Assembly (NCBI GenBank): GCA_015501055.1
Contig: JADNYV010000086.1
Span: 82,272-146,271, forward strand
DNA from: Mucidula mucida
Lineage: Eukaryota > Basidiomycota > Agaricomycetes > Agaricales > Physalacriaceae
Length of the DNA stretch: 64,000 nt
Reading direction: 5' to 3'
Shown piece after piece: positions 1-12,211 of the stretch (position 1 is the first letter of the stretch; every line of letters begins with the position of its first letter). Both the position numbers and the translations under genes were made by a program. The notes under the pieces were generated by a model. It worked only from the letters and a program-made list of their open reading frames with translations. It was not told where the DNA came from and did not search any database.

Positions 1-1672
1 ACTCTTCAAGTACTTATCGTGAAATGGGATGTATCCCACGTATCGCCGCGCGCCAGACATAAGGGGATGGGGCCAGTGTGTGAGTAGCAGTGCATCATGA
101 CTAGGCCCGCCATCTGTACGAAGGTTCGACTATGAGCGCGGGATTCTGAATCCAGTTATCAGGTAGGGCGGGCAAGGTACTAACTGAAATAGGTCGAAAG
201 TAACTGGAATTGGTCCCAATTTCAGTTAGCTTTCGCTAACTGACGAGATGCTTTTGGTCATGCCTCCCCCGTTTCTGCGATATATGTAGTTCTACAAAAT
301 GGAAATCATTTGGGGAAATGTAAAGACGTACATGCATAACGCGCACTGACGTAGTGTATCCGAAACGGGAAACCGTGGCGCACCTGGGCGTAGGTAGTGT
401 CTACGTTCAATTGTTTGGGGCGCGCCAAATAAAGACCCCAACGCGTTGAAGGACCGACGCCATCTTAACCTTAAACCACCATGTGCCCACGACCATTTAC
501 GTGCTGGCTTCCCGCCGCCGTCGACGCTGCCAGTGCCGTCCGCCTCGCTGTCGCCACTGCCCGCCTCGCCAGCACCACCGTCCGCCTCGACAATGACGAC
601 TGCCATCATATATTGTGCTCGTTCGGTTCTAGCACAGGAGAACGCGCCAACCACTATGTAGGCCATGCGATTCATCGTATAAGAGCGATTTATGCCGCAG
701 TCCGTATACGAGCCCATTCACCGTCTACCGTGTCGTCCGCATTCCCCCAAGGGAGACATGTCTACCACTATAGTGGATACCCGGCAGCACCGCAAAAATT
801 GAATGTGGCGTAATTGGTGTTTTCGGAACGTATATGATCTGGATATCGACGCGTTGCATTGACGGGCGCATCTTCACAATTGACCACCATCATTCCATGA
901 CCGCTGTCGTCGCTGCGTCACCGAGGCCTACAAGCGACAGTATACCGGAGTCGTCCGACGCGCGCAACGGCAGGTACGAAGGCGCGTCCTGTATCGATGA
1001 GTCCCATTCAGGTCGTCGTCTGCATCACGCAAGGCTGGAAGATTGAAATCGCCGCAGATCATGTCATACAACATATACGCCACAGGGCCGGAGCAATTGA
1101 GCGCTACGATGATGGCGATCTTTGTACAGTGGTTAGGCCTGTGCCGACGACGACATCAGCATTAGCCTTGGTGATTTCGCTCAACACTCACCCCGACATC
1201 GCGTACGCGTAGATGACGGGCAACCAATGGCGCGATTGACGGTCAGACTGCTCTGTCTCCGGCTCTCCAGTCACCTAGCCTAGATTCCGTTGCCACGTAA
1301 GGGATCGCAAACCCACTTGGCTAACCCAGAGGTTCGTGCTGCCACGTCAATTCTTCGTATCCAAGTCGCCTCATCAATTCTGGCTATCGCGGGAAACGGA
1401 ATAGACGAAAAGGTATCGTTGAGGACGTCGGCTGCTGAAGGGCATCATCGCAGTGTTGAACTCGAAGCCAGGTAGCTCGTCACCGGTCGATCTCAATGCC
1501 GAAAGCACCACGCGATGACCACGTGGGCATGCTGTCTGCATGATTCGACATTTCCACAGGTCGACCACAACGTTGATGTTGACCTGCTGAATCCCTAGCG
1601 AATCCTCCCGTTTCCCTTTCATTTTGGCAACCCCGGAAATCATTAATATCGGCTAAAGCGCAGGGACCCAGG
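1..1672. other. Gene-poor left edge
   Basis: No coding region is supported here. The open frames are short, GC-driven and overlap on both strands, with no recognisable domain or plausible exon chain. The only structure I see is a small inverted repeat near base 200. The last few hundred bases should hold the promoter of the large gene starting at 1673. Confidence 0.5.
180..242. repeat. Small nested inverted repeat
   Basis: Seen directly: bases 180-190 (CTAACTGAAAT) are the reverse complement of 219-229 (ATTTCAGTTAG). Overlapping this, 223-242 forms an 8-bp perfect hairpin, CAGTTAGC-TTTC-GCTAACTG. It could be the tip of a decayed foldback or miniature transposon. No target duplication was found. 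Confidence 0.5.
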
Positions 1673-4600
1673 ATGCCGTCCTTCTTGTCCAAAGTTTTTG
1701 GACGTAAAAAGCAGGACGACAAGGAGCTCTCGCCGGGAAGCCGCACGTCTGCAGCGTCTCTTCTCGAAGGAAAGTTTGAGGCCGTGTCACCGACGGTGTC
1801 CGAATCTGCGGAGAAGCAGCTAGCACAGCCAGAAAAGGGGAGCGGGGGCAATGGCGGATTTTTGCAAAGAGTCAAACCGACGTCGACGCAAGAACCGATA
1901 CGCAGTTACCAGCCGCCGCCGCATCTGACACTGAACCTCGCCTTTGGTACGGGAAAGGTCGAGCGGCCTCTTGGATCCGTATTCGCATACCCCGATGGGC
2001 AGATCACGCTCGACGACAAGGCGATTGGGGAGCGGAGGCTGACACCGAGCGAAACGCTCGTTTTGGTCAAGTCGTGCTCACAGGCCATCGTGGCAAGGGG
2101 TACGTGCTTCCTAGTACCCAAAACGACCGCAGCTCATTTTTTTTTGGTAGGTCTTGAGACGCCTGGCATCATGCACCCGCATTGGTATTCTGCCGACCCA
2201 CTCGTTCAGCGACGCCTCATATCGCTCTTCATCCGGTCCTTGGCTCCCACAGCCTCATCCACGCTCCCTCAATTCGATTCTGAAATCGTATCCACGCGTT
2301 CTCCCCACGATGTTGCAGCCGTATTGCGTTGGGGCATGCGCCATCTTCAATTCGATCCTCTGGATCCGTCGTGGTATCAAACCTTCTTTGCCGCTGAGCA
2401 GAGCTCTGGATATCCTCCAAACGCCTTTTCTCAGCACCTCGTTCCTTTGCTTCCATCCACACATGTCGAACTCCTCACAGCTGCAATAGATCTGTTCAGC
2501 TCGCTCGCTGCACACGCAGAGGCCAACAGTATTTCTGGGAGCAAAATATCTAAACTCCTCGGTCTATGGCTTCTCGAAGCTAAGCGTGCAGACGAAACGG
2601 ACACTTGGCCCGTCTTTTACGATCGATGGGAACAGGCTGGCCGCAAGATGGAGCACTTATTCCTCTCTAATATAAGGTTCGTGGCATTGATCCCAGTCCC
2701 TTTGCCTTTTTAACATTCAATCAGACAGGAAACGCTCGCCCACCCAATGCCAAAGCGCCTAACGGAGCTGGTCAAAGCCTATCCTTACGGTCAGGACCCC
2801 ACAGATGGACTCCTTCCGCGTCCACGATTTTCGACGCGCCAATACACGGCCCTGTACGTTCGCTTGGACACGGAACTTTCGTCTTCCAGGTCTATTATTG
2901 CGAAGCACCCTCTGCGTATAATATCAGACGCGTTGTTGGCGGATGACGCGTCAGAGTCGACTTTAGCGTCGCTTTGGGCCAAGATCAAGTTCGCTGCTCA
3001 GGGCTCGGCCGATGATGCCCTCTCTAGCCCCGCAAGCCGCGTGTTTTCCGATGAGACGCTCAGGTACCTTTCACTTGGTCCTTCCGAGGTCGCAGGTGCT
3101 ACCACACCTTCGTTGACTCTTGTCCTTCCCGAAAAGTCTGCGCCTATCTCTCGCCAGGGGACAGAGACTTCGCTGCCACCATCCTTACCGGCGCCCTCAA
3201 ATGGAAGCTCGAATACAATTGGGATTGACTGGGCGCAGTTCTCGACCAGTGGATTCTTGGAGACGACGACGCCGCTGGGCTCGCACCTTGCGAAGACGCT
3301 GATGGACTCGGATATCGAGAAGACGACCCCACAACTGCCGCGGAAGCCGAGCAAGAAGGGCAAAAGTGGACCGTCAAGGAAGAGTTTGGATACTTTACCG
3401 CCTATCATCGTCCCCACGTCTTCCAGCTCTACACCATCGCCACCACCCACAGAGGAGAAGAAATCGAAGATTATCGATTTGACGCAGATAGAGGTGGACG
3501 AGGCTTTCATCGACTTTTGGAACGACGCCCTTGTTGATCCGGTGGCGAAGGGATGGCCTGCATTTGTGGTGGGTAAGCTTAAGCATTCGCTTGAGGAAGA
3601 GTCGGTGCTGGAGGGGGGCAAGAAGGTGGAGTGGGTCGTAATCGAGGAGACGTTTAGTCGTCCTCCACCTCCGCCTGCTACAGCTACTTCAGAGTCTGCG
3701 ACCACTGCCGCGAGCTCTACTACAGAGAGACGCGCCCGACCCACATCACCCAGACCTTCGTTGAAGAGCATGACGAATTCGTCCAAGAAACGGTTTAGTT
3801 TCTGGACTGGCGCGAGGAGGGGCTCGACCAGTAATGTGCGAGCAAGCGAGATGGGCGAAAGTACGGATGAGGGACGTCGGGAAAGCATGGACGCACCCGC
3901 CAGCCCGGTGAAGAAGGAGGGCAAGAAGGATAAGCGGAAGAGCGTGCCTCCGCCGGTTTTGGAGGAGGCTGAGGAGACTAAAGAGGATAATGGGAAGGCG
4001 GCAGTGACGGCCAGTGCTGCGATTGCTGGTGTCGCCGCTGCCGCGGGTGCTGCTGCTGTCGTTGCTGCGACAAGTGCAGAAGCAGAGGATAAGCCTGCTT
4101 CGAAACAGGTTATTCCGCCCGGCGCAGAGGAAACGAGCGCCCCAGTGGAGGAGCCGGTTAAAGAGGCGGATGTTCCTGTCGTCGCAGCCACTGTTCCTGC
4201 CGAGGTTCCGCCTGAGATGACGCCTGTCGTCGAGGAGCCTGCGCTCGAGACTGTTGTCCTCGAGCCTGTCATAGAGAGCGTTATACCCAAGCCTTCAGTG
4301 GAGAGCGTTGCTCCTGAGGCTGTGGTGGAGAGTGCTATACCCGAGCCTACAGCGATACACGAGCCTGCGGTGGAGGAGCCTTCTGCGCCTGAACCTGTTG
4401 TCGAGGCGCCTGAGGGTGACGATGTTTCTGCTCCAGCACTTGCCGATGAGGTTCCTCCTCTCGCGGCATTTGTCGACGCCCCCGCCCCAGCAGCTGTTGA
4501 CGATACCCCAGCACCCGTCGCAGTGGTCGAGACTCTGGCTTCTATTGAGGATGTCGAGCCTGCCGTCGTCGAGGAAGTACCTGTCGTTGTCGTTGCCGAG

Positions 4601-7600
4601 CCCACTGTACTGCCCATCGCTGAGGAGGAGGCGCCGATTGTCGAGGAAACGCCAGTTGTCGAAGAGGCGGTAGTTGTCGAAGAGGCGGCAGTTGTCGAAG
4701 AGGTTCCAGTCGTCGAAGAGGCTCCAATTGTCGAAGAGGCGGCAGTTGTCGAAGAGGCGGCAGTTGTCGAAGATGCACCGTTGGTCGAAGAAGCGCCAGT
4801 TCTCGAGGCGGCGCCCCTTATCGAAGAGGCGTCAGTCGTCGAGGCACCAGTACACGAAGCGTCAACTGTTGAGGAAACTCCAGTCGTTGAGTCTGCTGTG
4901 GACGAACCTTCGCCCGTCGTCGAGGAACCCATTGAGGAGGTAGTCGTTCCAGTCGTTGCGGCTTCTGTAGAGGAAATCCCTGTTACTGTGGAGGATGAAG
5001 TCGCACCAGCCGTGGAGCAAATTGCCGAACCTGCTGAAGCGCCCGAGGAAGCGATCGAACTCGCAGCCATTGTCGTTCCAGCAGCAGAAGAGGAAGCTTC
5101 CGTTGTTGAGCACGCCACCCCAGCCGTTGAGCCCTCGATTGCGGACGAAGCTGCAGCTGCGCCTGAAGAACACATCGAGGTAATAGTTGACGAATCGGCA
5201 GTGGAGGAACCTATCTCTGCTGTTGAGGCACCGGCTGCTTTCCCGGAGGAGACTATCAACGAGGTCGAGGAAGTCGTTCCCGCCCCAGTTGAAGACGTCG
5301 CGCCAGAGCCTGTCGCAGTCGAGGACACCGCCCCGAGTCGATCCTAGAAGTTGAAGACGCTGCTCCAGTCAATGATGTTCAGCCAGCCGAGGAGCACGAT
5401 TCAATCAACGAGGATGTGGCTCCCGCTGTCGCGGATGAAGTCATCTCACCGCCCGCTGAAACCGACGCCGTTCCCGAAATTCCTGTCGTCACTGAGCATA
5501 GCCTACCACAAGATGAAATCCTTGAGCTGGAGGATGTCATTCCGGAGGCGGCTGTTGAAGGTATGTTCCTGCATTTCTCGAACGATTTTATTTGTCCTAA
5601 TTCTTTTTCAGAAGCTCAGGCTGAACCTATAGTTGAGGAGACTGCTACTGAGGAGCCTGAAGGTATGCTTCTCCTGATATGGTTCGTATAGGTTCTGATG
5701 TGCGTTTTGTTCAGCCGAATTGTTGGAGGAGGATCAAGCTCCTGTTACCGCCGACAAACGTGGTACGTTGGTTTGCGTAAATACAGTTCTTCAATCTGAC
5801 GTCACGTTTTAGCTGAATCTCCAGTGATTGAAGAGAGTCCAGCTCCTCAAGGTACATTTCATACATCTTCTACTTTGACTCGACTAAATTGGAGTATGTA
5901 GCTGAATTCCCTCTGGACGAAGAAAGTGCAGGTACGTTCATCTATCATAGTCAAGCAGCAGTGATAGTTGACGCTCGTGTTGTCTAGCTGAACCTTTGTT
6001 CGCACCCGGCGCTGAGACTATCGAGGACGAGGCTGATGAAGCGTCCGCTGTTGCAGGTATGTTGTAAATTGCATCCTACGTTCCTGTATTCATATCCTTC
6101 AGCTGAAGAAGATAATTCTCCAGCGCCCGTCCCAGAGCAAGTTTCCGCTGTCCCAACCGAGGTTGAAGCACCAGAGGCCGATAACGTCGCCGAGCTACCC
6201 GAACCGATAGCTCCTGCTGATTCCGCAGACATTTCAGAAGACCCCATTGATGAGGTCGCTGTCAACGAAGCTGTCCCCTCCGAACCGGTAGATGAAGTCA
6301 TTGAGGTTCTGTCAGTTCACGAAGAGCCCGCTGAAGACATCCCGGCGCCCGTCGCTGAAGAACCTGTTGCTGAGGTTCCTGAGGAACGTTCGTTATCCCC
6401 AGCGCCTGTCGAAGAGGTTGTCGAGGTATCTCCGCCAGTAGCAGAGGACGAGGAGGAGGTACCTGCGCCTGCCGCCGAGGTCGTGGAGTCACCGCCAGAG
6501 GAACAGGTTTCGCCGCCTACCGATGATATCATCCAAGCCGCGGCGCCTGTTGACGAGTCCGCTCCTTTGCCTGCTGCTGTCGAGGAACCTGAAGAGGTCA
6601 CTCCTGCGTCTGCCGCTGCCGATGAAGTTGAAGAAACTGCTCCTTCGCCAACTCTTCTCGACGAAGTTGCGCCTATAGAGGAAGAGGTTCCAGCGTCGGA
6701 TCAGGTTCCATCCTCTATCGAGGAACCAACTCGCATCGAAGATGAGGAGGTTGCCGAGACTTCTGCCCATGTCGAGGACGTTGCTGCCATTTCCGAGGAT
6801 GCACCAGCGCCTATTGAGGCTGCAACTCTGGAGAGTCTGGAGGTCGGTGAAGAATCGGTCCAGACCCCAGCATCCGTCGAAGAGGCCGTCGAGGGTAATG
6901 TTACCGCGCTTTCTGAAGAGCCTGTTGTTGACGAGCCAATCACCCCGATGACGCGGCGGATGTCACTACGTCGTTCGAGCAGGACGAGACTCCCGTTGTA
7001 GCGTCTGATGTTCTTGATTCCATTGAGGAGCCCGTTGGTGAGGAGTCTACAGCTGTGGATGATGCTACGGACGAAGTACAACCCACGGCTGTAGAGGCTG
7101 AGGTTCCTGTACGCGCAGAGGAGCCCGAGAGTCTGGCGGACGACGTTTTACCCAACGAAGAAGCACAGGTCCCGACCGTAGAGGCCGATGCCCCCGCACC
7201 CGTTGAGGAATCTGTATTTGAGCCTCCAACTGTCGTTGATGCTCCAGAGGTTTCTAGTACTTCTGTGCGCTTAGAGGAGCCAGTTCAAGTCGCAACACTT
7301 ATTGAAGAGGCTGCACCCATCGACGAGCCTGTCAACACAGAACCCGACTTTGAAACTGTTTCAACTGTAATGGCACCCCATGCGGAGCCTTTGCGCGAAC
7401 CTTCCCCCGAGCCAGAAGCGGATGCGGCGGTAACACTGCCACCGGTGCCCGTTGTTGAAGTCGCCTCGGAATTGCCACTGGTTGAAAAGGAAGACGAGAA
7501 AGAGGATAAGGATAAGGAGGATTTGTCCCAGGCTGATACGCCTGGACCGCAAATAACACTCGACGCGGTTGTGGAGGAGGAAGCTAAGGTTCCGCCTGGT

Positions 7601-7711
7601 TTACCCGAGACGTCTGCCACTGGTATGTATCCGTTATTCCTGTCCGATTCTCTTCATCTCACACAATGTTCCTCAGGCAACGGAAACGGCGTCTTGCACG
7701 ATAACGATTAA
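1673..7711 (+). CDS. Msb1/Mug8-like protein with very long acidic V/E/P/A-rich tail
   Basis: The first ~350 residues resemble the Msb1/Mug8 (RhoGAP-like) family of fungal polarity and morphogenesis proteins; the stretch around 'RGLETPGI' is RhoGAP-like. The start ATG at 1673 opens 'MPSFLSKVFGRKK'. Exons read as 1673-2099, 2151-2676, 2725-5560, 5612-5662, 5715-5762, 5813-5851, 5902-5931, 5988-6056, 6103-7622 and 7677-7711, all with GT..AG introns of 46-56 nt. Two frame breaks remain, at the CCCC tracts 5331-5334 and 6943-6946. Adding one base at each gives a continuous frame of about 1860 residues. Residues after ~400 are low complexity: Ser/Pro-rich, then a Val/Glu/Pro/Ala tail with many VVEE-type repeats, probably disordered. 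The role in polarity is inferred from the family. The frame breaks may be base-calling errors or real mutations. Confidence 0.7.
4638..4807 (+). repeat. In-frame 18-bp coding minisatellite (VVEEAA)
   Basis: An 18-bp unit close to GTTGTCGAAGAGGCGGCA repeats about nine times and encodes hexapeptides such as VVEEAA, VVEEVP and IVEEAA inside the acidic tail of the Msb1-like protein. Unit length is a multiple of three, so copy-number change keeps the frame. Confidence 0.8.
5561..6102 (+). other. Array of five symmetric microexons
   Basis: Within the Msb1-like gene, six introns (5561-5611, 5663-5714, 5763-5812, 5852-5901, 5932-5987, 6057-6102) separate exons of 51, 48, 39, 30 and 69 nt. Every exon is a multiple of three and every junction is phase 1. 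Most exons restart with CTGAA after a split G, giving Ala-Glu at the seam. Any exon could be skipped or duplicated without changing the frame. This suggests growth of the acidic tail by exon duplication. Confidence 0.75.
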
Positions 7712-8885
7712 TTGATACCCTTCATGTGATGACCATTTTCTTAATTACTCTCAAGCTTTACGTTCTACACAATCTACTTCCTACATAGTGGACGGACTCG
7801 ATTCCCATTTGTGACTGCATTATTATTTCCCGACGCTAGTTATCATGCTATTCTCTGCTTTTTGGTATAATTTTCCCGAGTATTACTTTGTGTTAGTGTG
7901 TTCTGTTTGTGAGCCTTATGATACGTTAAGAATGTTACTATACATTCTTCGTTTTATTCCTCCGACAAGGTGCACGTCGTGTCGATGTTCATCGTGCTCT
8001 GCAGGCGCAGGTGCGGTCCTGATTCGTTCGCTTCTGTCGCTGTAATGATGACTCGTAGGCTGTTCTCGACGAACACGCTACTGAATGATCGCCTCCGCTA
8101 TGCTACTGATCGTGGAAATATGAGCAGGAATGGCGCTACTGAGATTGATCTCGGGCCACACCCGGCACCGCTGGCGTTTTCGGACTTCTTCTGTCTCTTA
8201 TCACCCTCGGCGGACCAAATTTAAGTCGATATCTCCTCTAGCATTCCCAGTCTGCATAACTAAGACTAAAATGCCGTGAATGATGGGCTCCAGTGTGACA
8301 ATCCCGTCTTATTTCCTTCGAGGAAGGACTCAACCAGCCTCACGGCTCGTTCTCATACGATTCTTCCATCCTGGGGATTACCAAAGTCTTCACTTGGACT
8401 GCTATCGTTTCCAACCTTCCCAATTCGTAGAGGACAACGTTGTCTCAAACAATACAATCGCTTTGACGTTTCCTTCAGCTCGTTCTGGATGTGCTTCCTG
8501 AGACACGTCCCTTGGAAGCAGGGGCGTAAATTATGAGAGTGGGTCCCCACAAATCTTTGCCTTTGTGGGACTAGCACTTCGACTCCGAACAAGAACGCTG
8601 ATGTGAATAATGCTATACATTGTGAAACAACTTATGCTTTAGTGAGGACGGCGGTAGGCATTCGCCTACCGGTTCCGCGTGTTGAATCTGCGTCTCATAG
8701 GGACGCTCCGAAACACGTTTATTTTTTCTGGAAGAGTGACAGAGCGAAGAGGATGACCGTACCGCCCTCAAGTGAAGATCCGCGCCCGTATGAAATCCAG
8801 TCCCCACATACTTGAACTACTGTTATATTTGGAAAGGTAAGCCTTGCCCGCGGCAGAAACACGTTGTCGGTTCAAGACAAATCAA
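7712..8885. other. Intergenic, no gene recognised
   Basis: This is the 3' flank of the Msb1-like gene and the 3' flank of the next minus-strand gene. Open frames are short, and none shows a domain or a convincing exon chain. I see nothing functional. Confidence 0.4.
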
Positions 8886-10419
8886 TCAAACTATCCGATC
8901 TCTGGCGACTCCGAGTGGTGAGGGAACAGAATCCGAACTAGGATGCTCCTGGCGTATGGAGATGAAGCCACGCCAATTGAGGAGGCGAATTTTGTCCCAA
9001 CGGCTGAGCTTTACCGCAGTTTTGTCCTTCAAGCATGCGCGACCGGCTACGGATCGGGAATTTTGAATGGTATACATCGTGAGCGTACGCACCTTTGTCA
9101 ACGACAATGACATAACGAGCGATCATTCTTCGCGCTAGACTAGCGTCGCTCGGGAGGAACTTCTCATCCTGAGGAAATTAGTAGGCTAGGGCAAGTACCG
9201 AGGTCATTACAGCGTACCTTCCGGAGGACCGACATAATCTCTTCGTCGTGAACAACAGCAGTAGTCACACGTGCATTCTGCAAGTCGTTAGGGTCAGATT
9301 TGTAAGGTCATGAGAAGGAGTACCGATGAATGGATTAGATTGCTAATGGCAGCGCACGGATGATAAGGCTACAGTGAAAGTTAGACTGAAGCCTTGTGTA
9401 GAAGCAAGCGATGTACCGGTGTGTAGCTATCATGTATGGGCCACGTTCTCATAGGCGGTCGCAAAAATCTGGGAAGAGAGTGCCAGATAGATTGGCGTAG
9501 ACTTCGCGGTTCACGCATATCGTTATAAACAGATGATTTCAAGGAGATATAGAATGCCTGGAAAGCGACACAAGCTGGCTCGTTTTCTAATCGTGAAGCA
9601 GTATCTGGTCGAGCACTTTGAAAACAAGGAGCAGCAGACGGTGGTGTCGTTTCTGATAGGCAATCCTCAATCATTGGCAGCATTTTTGCGACGCCGCCTT
9701 CGACTTTGGGTACAAGGAGCGTCTTAGTGATACGTGGGCTCGCTGCTCCACACGATAATAGGCCGGTCACCCAGTACGAGGTCTTGTGGCATCCAGTAAC
9801 AACGCTCAAGTCACCATTCTGGAGCTCCAAGCCGTCGACGTTCATTACTTGGTAGTAGAAAGCGGCTCCGTGCATCATGGCCATGCGTTGGAGTTTCGCT
9901 CTCCCGGATGACGTGCACTGTTGGTATGAACCGCCGAAGGGCAGGGCACAGAAAGCGCCTTCCAGGCATTAGTGGAGAATTTTGCTTTCCAGTGGTCTTG
10001 ATCGCTATCTGGAACATTACAAAGGGGGTGCAAAGACTGAAGGAAGTGACTCACTCGGCGGGAGGTATGGGTTGTACCCTGAAGTCTGCGGTAGGACTTG
10101 CCGCATTACCAATGACGGTAGGATTTGGGAACCGCGAAGGATCGATGCAGTCGATCCCCGGCTCTAGGAAACACGGTTCAAAGTCTTTTGGCAGCTGCTG
10201 CCAGTTTCGTGGGTCATCGGCATCTCTTGTGACATTGATACCGACGTACTCGATGGCCCCGGAATCGCTACGAAGCATAACGTCGCCAATGTGGACTCCT
10301 TGTACGAGCCAGATGGGACAGTCATGACTTTGCATGCCGTCCGCCAGAATTGGAGGGTAACCCCGAACCTTTGAATAGAAGCGGCGCGTATAATCATCTT
10401 GGAACAGTTTCGTAGTCAT
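8886..10419 (-). pseudogene. Uncharacterised Agaricomycete family, damaged copy A
   Basis: Exons read 'MTTKLFQDDYTRRFYSKVRG', then 'IGDVMLRSDSGAIEYVGIN', 'GAFCALPFGG', and a 'YYQVMNVDGLELQNGDLSVV' block. After further introns comes a C-terminal exon 'RWDKIRLLNWRGFISI'. This is a lineage-specific family seen in many mushroom genomes, of unknown function. Its hallmark is a Y(H/Q)VMxxDxLELQNGDL..TGC(D/E/H)KT stretch. Aligned to the neighbouring paralogue (10717-12211), it has a one-base deletion near 9960 that puts 'KFST' and 'GAFC' in different frames. A TAA also falls where the paralogue has Trp, in the exon near 9330. Both lesions point to a pseudogene, although the rest of the protein is well kept. 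Confidence 0.55.
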
Positions 10420-10716
10420 AACTGGGTGAGGAGGCGGGGGGTTAGCAAGAAATGATGCAAAGGCTCGTCCTATCGTCTAGAGCCCTTGTCCCGTTGATGG
10501 TATAAGGAAGACAACAATCTTACAGCAGTAACAATAAGGTGCAGGGACACGACTTCGTGTATCACTTTTACCTCGGTCTCGGCAGGCTTTTGTGTTGTGA
10601 AACCATCACCTTTTTCATGAATTCAGTTCGACGCGTTCTTTCATTGCCCATGAAATGATCGATACTAGCATTCGAATCAATTCGGATGTGACGTGGCACA
10701 CAACTGTGAAGTAGGA

Positions 10717-12211
10717 TCATTCGTCTTCCTGGCGAATGGATAGGAATCCACGCCGATTTAGCAGACGTATTTTTGCCCAGCGGCCGAGTTTTACGTCGCT
10801 CTTAGCCTGTAGAACTGCGCCACCGGCTGCAGACACTCAGACGTTAGTCATGTGTATAGTAGCTTCGGCCGCACCTTTGTGTACACTGATGACATATCTA
10901 GTAACCATTCTTCGCGCCAACTCGGCATCGCTTGGAAGAAGAACTTCGTCCTGGGCGACTAGTCAATAGAAGATTTAGAAAGAAAGAGATATGGACAGAC
11001 ATTCTGAAGGAGAGAAAGAATGTCGTTGTCGTGGATAACAGCGGTCTTCACTTGTCTACTCTGTATGGTCGTTGTTATTGGCGTTTAGACGACAATGCAC
11101 AGCTTCCCGAAGAGTGAACCAGATCGTTGACAGCGGCACAAGGATGGAACGGCTGTCGAGGAATTCAGGATCAGTGTACTGTGAACCGTAAACGGCTAAA
11201 TTACGGGTTTTGATTCGTCAAAAACAGCCCAAGACCATGTCGGCGGTCGGAGAACTCTAGGAAGGGCATGCCAGATTGATTGTCGGATGCCCCTGGGGTC
11301 CCACATATCGTTGTAGATGGACGGCTTCAGGGAAATATGAAAACCGCGTAATGCAATACAACTTGGTTGGTTTTTCAGCCTTGAAGCTGTATTGGGTCGC
11401 CCGCTTTGAAAATACGGGGCAAATGACAGTGGAGCACTCTCGGAGGGACAGTCCTCAACCATCTTAATTCTCTCCGTGACGTCACCCACGATTTTAGGCA
11501 CGGTAAGTATCTTCGTGAAGCATGGGTTCTGGTCTTTCGTTTCGAACAGTCCCAAGACAAAATAGGCCGTCTTTTCGCATCCGGTAATCAATGTGAGGTC
11601 CCCATTTTGCAGCTCTAAACTGTCAAGGTGCATAACATGGTAGTACCAGGTTGCTCCATGTGTCATTGCGAGCCGTCGAAGCTTCGCCAAACCCGACAAT
11701 GTGCATTCCTGGGCTGAGCCGCCTAGAGGAAGCGCGCAAAATGCGCCATGCGAGGCGCACGTCGAGAATTTGACTCTCTCGTGGTCGTCGTCCCTATTTG
11801 TTACATTAGAATTTGATAGCAAAAGTGGGAGAAGATGTGCCACTCAGTCGGAGCCATAGGGCGCACTTTGAACTCGTCTATAGGACCTGTTGTCGCTCCA
11901 AGGATAGTTGGACTTGGAAATTGGTTGAGGTTGACGGTGTAGTCTATACCTAGCTCCAAAGGACACGGCTTGTAGTCCTTTGGTAAACGCTGCCAATTTT
12001 GGGGATCATCGGCGTCTTTGGTGACGTTGATTCCGACATAGAGAAGGGCGCCGGAGAGATCCAGAAGGACTAAGTCGCCAATTTGAGCGCCCTCCAGCGG
12101 CCAAGTAGGACTAGGATGTGGCTGCAAAGTCTCCGGATCGAGTGGAGGGTAGCCACGAGCCTTTGAGTAGAAAAGGTGCGTGTACTTGTCTTAAAAGGGT
12201 TTCGTGATCAT
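10717..12211 (-). pseudogene. Uncharacterised Agaricomycete family, copy B with early stop
   Basis: This is a tandem paralogue of 8886-10419 in the same orientation and exon order: N-terminal block with 'IGDLVLLDLSGALLYVGIN'; 'YYHVMHLDSLELQNGDLTLI' block; then 'YTDPEFLDSRSILVP', 'DEVLLPSDAELARR' and, after an intron, 'KLGRWAKIRLLNRRGFLSI', stop at 10717. The start matching copy A's ATG is 12211. Codon 7, CAA (Gln) in copy A, is TAA here (12193-12191). Translation could restart at the internal ATG at 12127, removing about 28 residues. Elsewhere the frame is clean across plausible introns, so it may be a recent pseudogene or a shorter protein. Function unknown. Confidence 0.55.

Noticed and set aside
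446..1475. Several overlapping short open frames on both strands near the left edge
   Set aside because: No start context, exon chain or recognisable domain; similar length on all frames.
2998..5328. A 776-codon open frame antisense to the Msb1-like gene, Ser/Thr-rich
   Set aside because: It mirrors the Val/Glu/Ala/Pro codon bias of the sense strand, has no domain, crosses no introns and lies exactly opposite the low-complexity tail. A by-product of composition.
5331..5334. Programmed -1 ribosomal frameshift site
   Set aside because: The heptamer around it does not fit the X XXY YYZ pattern in the zero frame and no strong downstream structure was seen; a base error or mutation is simpler.
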